64,000 bases of DNA from Paucimonas sp. (GTDB lineage Bacteria > Pseudomonadota > Gammaproteobacteria > Pseudomonadales > Pseudomonadaceae), in contig JAIRVG010000086.1 in assembly GCA_031253995.1 (NCBI GenBank), forward strand, positions 20,854 to 84,853. Reading direction: 5' to 3'. Within the stretch, counting starts at the first letter, position 1. Each line of letters opens with the position of its first letter. Under the pieces are notes generated by a model. That model saw only the letters and a list, made by a program, of their open reading frames with translations, was not told the DNA's origin and ran no database searches. This document shows, one piece after another, positions 62,043 to 64,000 of the stretch. Made by a program: the position numbers and the translations under genes.

Positions 62043-63656
62043 ATGAAAACAGGTGAAGGCACCGCTGCCCTCGAAAAAGCCCTCGATGTCCTCCAGGCCG
62101 TGGGCGCCGAACCCCGTGGCATCAGCCAGGCGCAACTGGCCGAACAGGTACCACTGCCGCGCACCACCCTATACCGCATCCTCGCCACCCTGGTGGAGCG
62201 CGGGATGATCCGCCGCGACCCGACGCGCAAGGTCTATCGCCTGGGCTTCAACTACCTGGAGATGGTGCGCAACGCCTACCTGGAGCCGGACCTTGTGGCC
62301 GCTGCCAGCGCCGAGCTGCGGGCCTTGCGCGATCTCACCGGGGAAACCTCGTACCTGGCCGTGCTGGACGGCAACCAGGTGCTGTCGCTGGAGCGCTGCG
62401 ACGGCGCCCACACCCTGCGTTCGGCGGCCAGCCTCGGCCAGGGCAAGCCGGTGTATTGCACGGGCCAGGGCAAGGCGATCCTGTCGGCGCTGTCGGCGGT
62501 GGCGCGGGATGAAATCCTCAAGGGCCTGGTGCTGGAACCGCTGACCCCGCTGACCATCACCGACCGCCGTCGCCTGCTGGCCGAGCTGCAGATCACCCGC
62601 ACCCGCGGCTACGCCCTGGACGACGAGGAAATCCGCCTGGGCGTGCGCTGCGTGGCGGCACCGATCATCGACAAGCAAGGTGTGGTGCGCGGCGCGCTCA
62701 GCGTGGCCGGACCGGCCTGGCGCCTGACCCTGGAGCGCCTGACCCTGCTGGGCCCGGAGCTGGCCGACGCAGCGCGGCGGGTGGGCGAGCAATTGCGTCC
62801 GGAAGCGGCACAGCGGCCATCCGGGGCGTTGCAGGTGTTGCCGGCGCCCTGGTCGTTTCACGGGGCCTTTCCGCGCTGGCATGCGGCGAGCGGCACGCTG
62901 TACTGGGCGGACACGCTGGCGCCGGCGATCCACGCCTGGGATGGCAAGACCAGTCGCCTGCTGACCCGCCTGGACATGCCGGTGCGGGCCATGGAACTGC
63001 ACCGCGACGGTCTGCTGGTGGCCCAGGCTGGCGGGTGGTCGCTGGTGGACTGGGAGGGTCGCGAGCATCCGATGCAGGATGTACTCGGCAGCCGCCTGCT
63101 GGCGCTGGCCGGTCATCCTTCGGGCAGCCTGTGGGCCTGTGCGCGGACGGCCGGTGGCTGCCTGATCGGCGAGATGAGCAGCGAGGGCGAGTTGCGCCAT
63201 GGCTGGGCGCTGAGCGAGCAGATCAGCGGCTTTCGCTGGGATGCCAGTGGCAGCGCGGTGTATGCGATCGCGCCTGAGACCGGCGATATCCTGCGGCTGC
63301 AGCCGGGGAGCACGGTGGTGCGGCGGTTGGCGTCCTTGCCACGGGGCGGTGGCAGCCTCAGCGGGCTGGCGCTGGATGCGCAAGGTGGCGTCTGGACCAC
63401 CCAGCGGGATGGTTGGAGCCTGGCGCGCTTCGATGCCGAGGGGAATCTGGAGCGGATGATCGGACTGCCGGTGCCCTGCCCCACGGACCTGTGTTTTGGC
63501 GGGCCGGACTTGCGGACGTTGTTCATTACCAGCGCCAGGCAGGATCTGAAGCTGGAGGTGCTGGGCAGTGCGCCGGATTCCGGGTGTGTGTTGCAGGTGG
63601 AGAGCGAGGTGGCTGGTCAGGTGGCAGGGGGTTCCGTGACCTCGCGCATCCGGTAG
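62043..63656 (+). CDS. IclR regulator fused to a degenerate SMP-30/lactonase domain
   Basis: A 537-residue fusion. Residues 1-~80 are an IclR winged helix (ISQAQLAEQVPLPRTTLYRIL), and ~80-255 the IclR effector domain (GYALDDEEIRLGVRCVAAPI). Residues ~265-537 form a six-bladed SMP-30/gluconolactonase domain. In that domain the metal ligands are lost: GAFPRW for GExPxW (Glu to Ala), ISGFRW for xNGxxW (Asn to Ser), LSGLALD for PDGxxxD (Asp to Ser). It is probably a ligand sensor and not an enzyme. The ATG at 62043 has GGGAAA; upstream sequence is open but out of family. Confidence 0.85.
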   Translation: MKTGEGTAALEKALDVLQAVGAEPRGISQAQLAEQVPLPRTTLYRILATLVERGMIRRDPTRKVYRLGFNYLEMVRNAYLEPDLVAAASAELRALRDLTGETSYLAVLDGNQVLSLERCDGAHTLRSAASLGQGKPVYCTGQGKAILSALSAVARDEILKGLVLEPLTPLTITDRRRLLAELQITRTRGYALDDEEIRLGVRCVAAPIIDKQGVVRGALSVAGPAWRLTLERLTLLGPELADAARRVGEQLRPEAAQRPSGALQVLPAPWSFHGAFPRWHAASGTLYWADTLAPAIHAWDGKTSRLLTRLDMPVRAMELHRDGLLVAQAGGWSLVDWEGREHPMQDVLGSRLLALAGHPSGSLWACARTAGGCLIGEMSSEGELRHGWALSEQISGFRWDASGSAVYAIAPETGDILRLQPGSTVVRRLASLPRGGGSLSGLALDAQGGVWTTQRDGWSLARFDAEGNLERMIGLPVPCPTDLCFGGPDLRTLFITSARQDLKLEVLGSAPDSGCVLQVESEVAGQVAGGSVTSRIR

Positions 63657-63792
63657 GAGCTGGCTTGCCTGCGAAGGACCGTGAAACGGTCCCGGTTCCT
63701 GATCTAAAGGCAGGCCAATCGCATTCTTCCGGCTGTAGATCGGGAACCGGGCCCGCTGCACAGGCCTTCGCAGGCAAGCCAGCTCTCATAGA
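63653..63792. repeat. Nested REP pair after the regulator gene
   Basis: Outer arms TAGGAGCTGGCTTGCCTGCG and CGCAGGCAAGCCAGCTCTCA; inner arms GTCCCGGTTCCTGATCTA/TAGATCGGGAACCGGGCCC. Overlaps the stop codon of the regulator, so it is likely its transcript end. Confidence 0.88.
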
Positions 63793-63796
63793 ACAA

Positions 63797-63961
63797 CACA
63801 TAACTCATTGATTTAGCAGGGACGGCGTGGGAGCGGATTCATCCGCGATTGGGCGCGAAGCGGCCATAAAACCTGAGTCCGCGGTGTGTCAGGAGAGCTG
63901 GGGACTCAGGTTTTACGACGGCTTCGCCGCCGATCGCGGATGAATCCGCTCCCACGCCGAC
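63797..63961. repeat. Long composite REP palindrome (copy B)
   Basis: CATAACTCATTGATTTAGCA (tag) followed by GCGTGGGAGCGGATTCATCC. The GGCGCGAAGCGGCC...CCTGAGTCC...GACTCAGGTTTTACGAC centre and the closing CGCGGATGAATCCGCTCCCA follow. It matches the unit at 12770-12932 almost base for base, in opposite orientation. Confidence 0.88.
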
Positions 63962-64000
63962 TGCGGCGCACTTGCAGTCTAGTTCTCTGCGCGACAGCGC

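Overview
The window is GC-rich chromosomal DNA of a Pseudomonas, most likely of the P. fluorescens/P. putida lineages. The evidence is the codon use, the many GTGGGAGC-type REP hairpins, an OprD-family porin, HpaR, a ureDABCEJFG operon, and a CobN paired with a ChlI/ChlD-type chelatase partner instead of CobS/CobT. No tRNA, rRNA, CRISPR array or intact transposase was seen.

Layout. (1) 1-3167: 3' end of an outer-membrane barrel gene, a VpsR-like sigma-54 activator, a small conserved protein and a tandem palindromic repeat. (2) 3168-12437: cobalamin locus. cobW, cobN and chlI/chlD run leftward, and cbtB, cbtA, cobE and cobM run rightward, from two back-to-back cobalamin riboswitches. The chlI and vWA (chlD) frames are joined by a textbook -1 frameshift cassette. 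(3) 12507-21893: housekeeping and small genes (DUF1272, HpaR-type MarR, PuuD-like amidotransferase, lipoprotein, ThpR, GNAT, chemoreceptor, M14 peptidase, cupin). (4) 21937-27502: complete urease operon ureD-A-B-C-E-J-F-G. (5) 27840-43734: a sulfur-scavenging locus. It has an oligopeptide-type ABC importer, two SsuD/DszA-like flavin monooxygenases, a DszC/SfnB-like oxygenase, two DszB-like desulfinase homologues (one with the catalytic Cys, one with Ser), a class II aldolase and a heterodimeric ABC exporter. All three transcription units have -24/-12 sigma-54 promoters, and shared dyads TGCTGCY-NN-RGCARCA lie upstream. (6) 44120-50973: a lower-GC island of orphan, immunity-like and broken genes. 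Two inverted paralogues of a small DUF3077-like gene with matching structured leaders bracket its core, and a DUF4365+DUF6166-like protein lies next to it. (7) 50974-53137: an acyltransferase and an esterase. (8) 53313-63656: a sugar-acid catabolic operon (porin, epimerase, enolase-superfamily dehydratase, uronate-dehydrogenase-like SDR, MFS transporter, aldehyde dehydrogenase, RraA-type aldolase and two small enzymes). It is divergent from an IclR regulator fused to an SMP-30/lactonase domain that has lost its metal ligands.

How the genes work together. In region 2, B12 should shut off both its cobalt uptake (CbtAB) and its cobalt insertion (CobN, ChlI/ChlD, CobW). In region 5, the enzymes are those of a 4S-like route (oxygenation, C-S cleavage, desulfination), with import and export built in and sigma-54 activation likely by a trans-acting SfnR-type protein. 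In region 8, the fused regulator probably senses a lactone or sugar acid that the divergent operon takes up and degrades to central metabolites. Names of substrates in regions 5 and 8 are inference.
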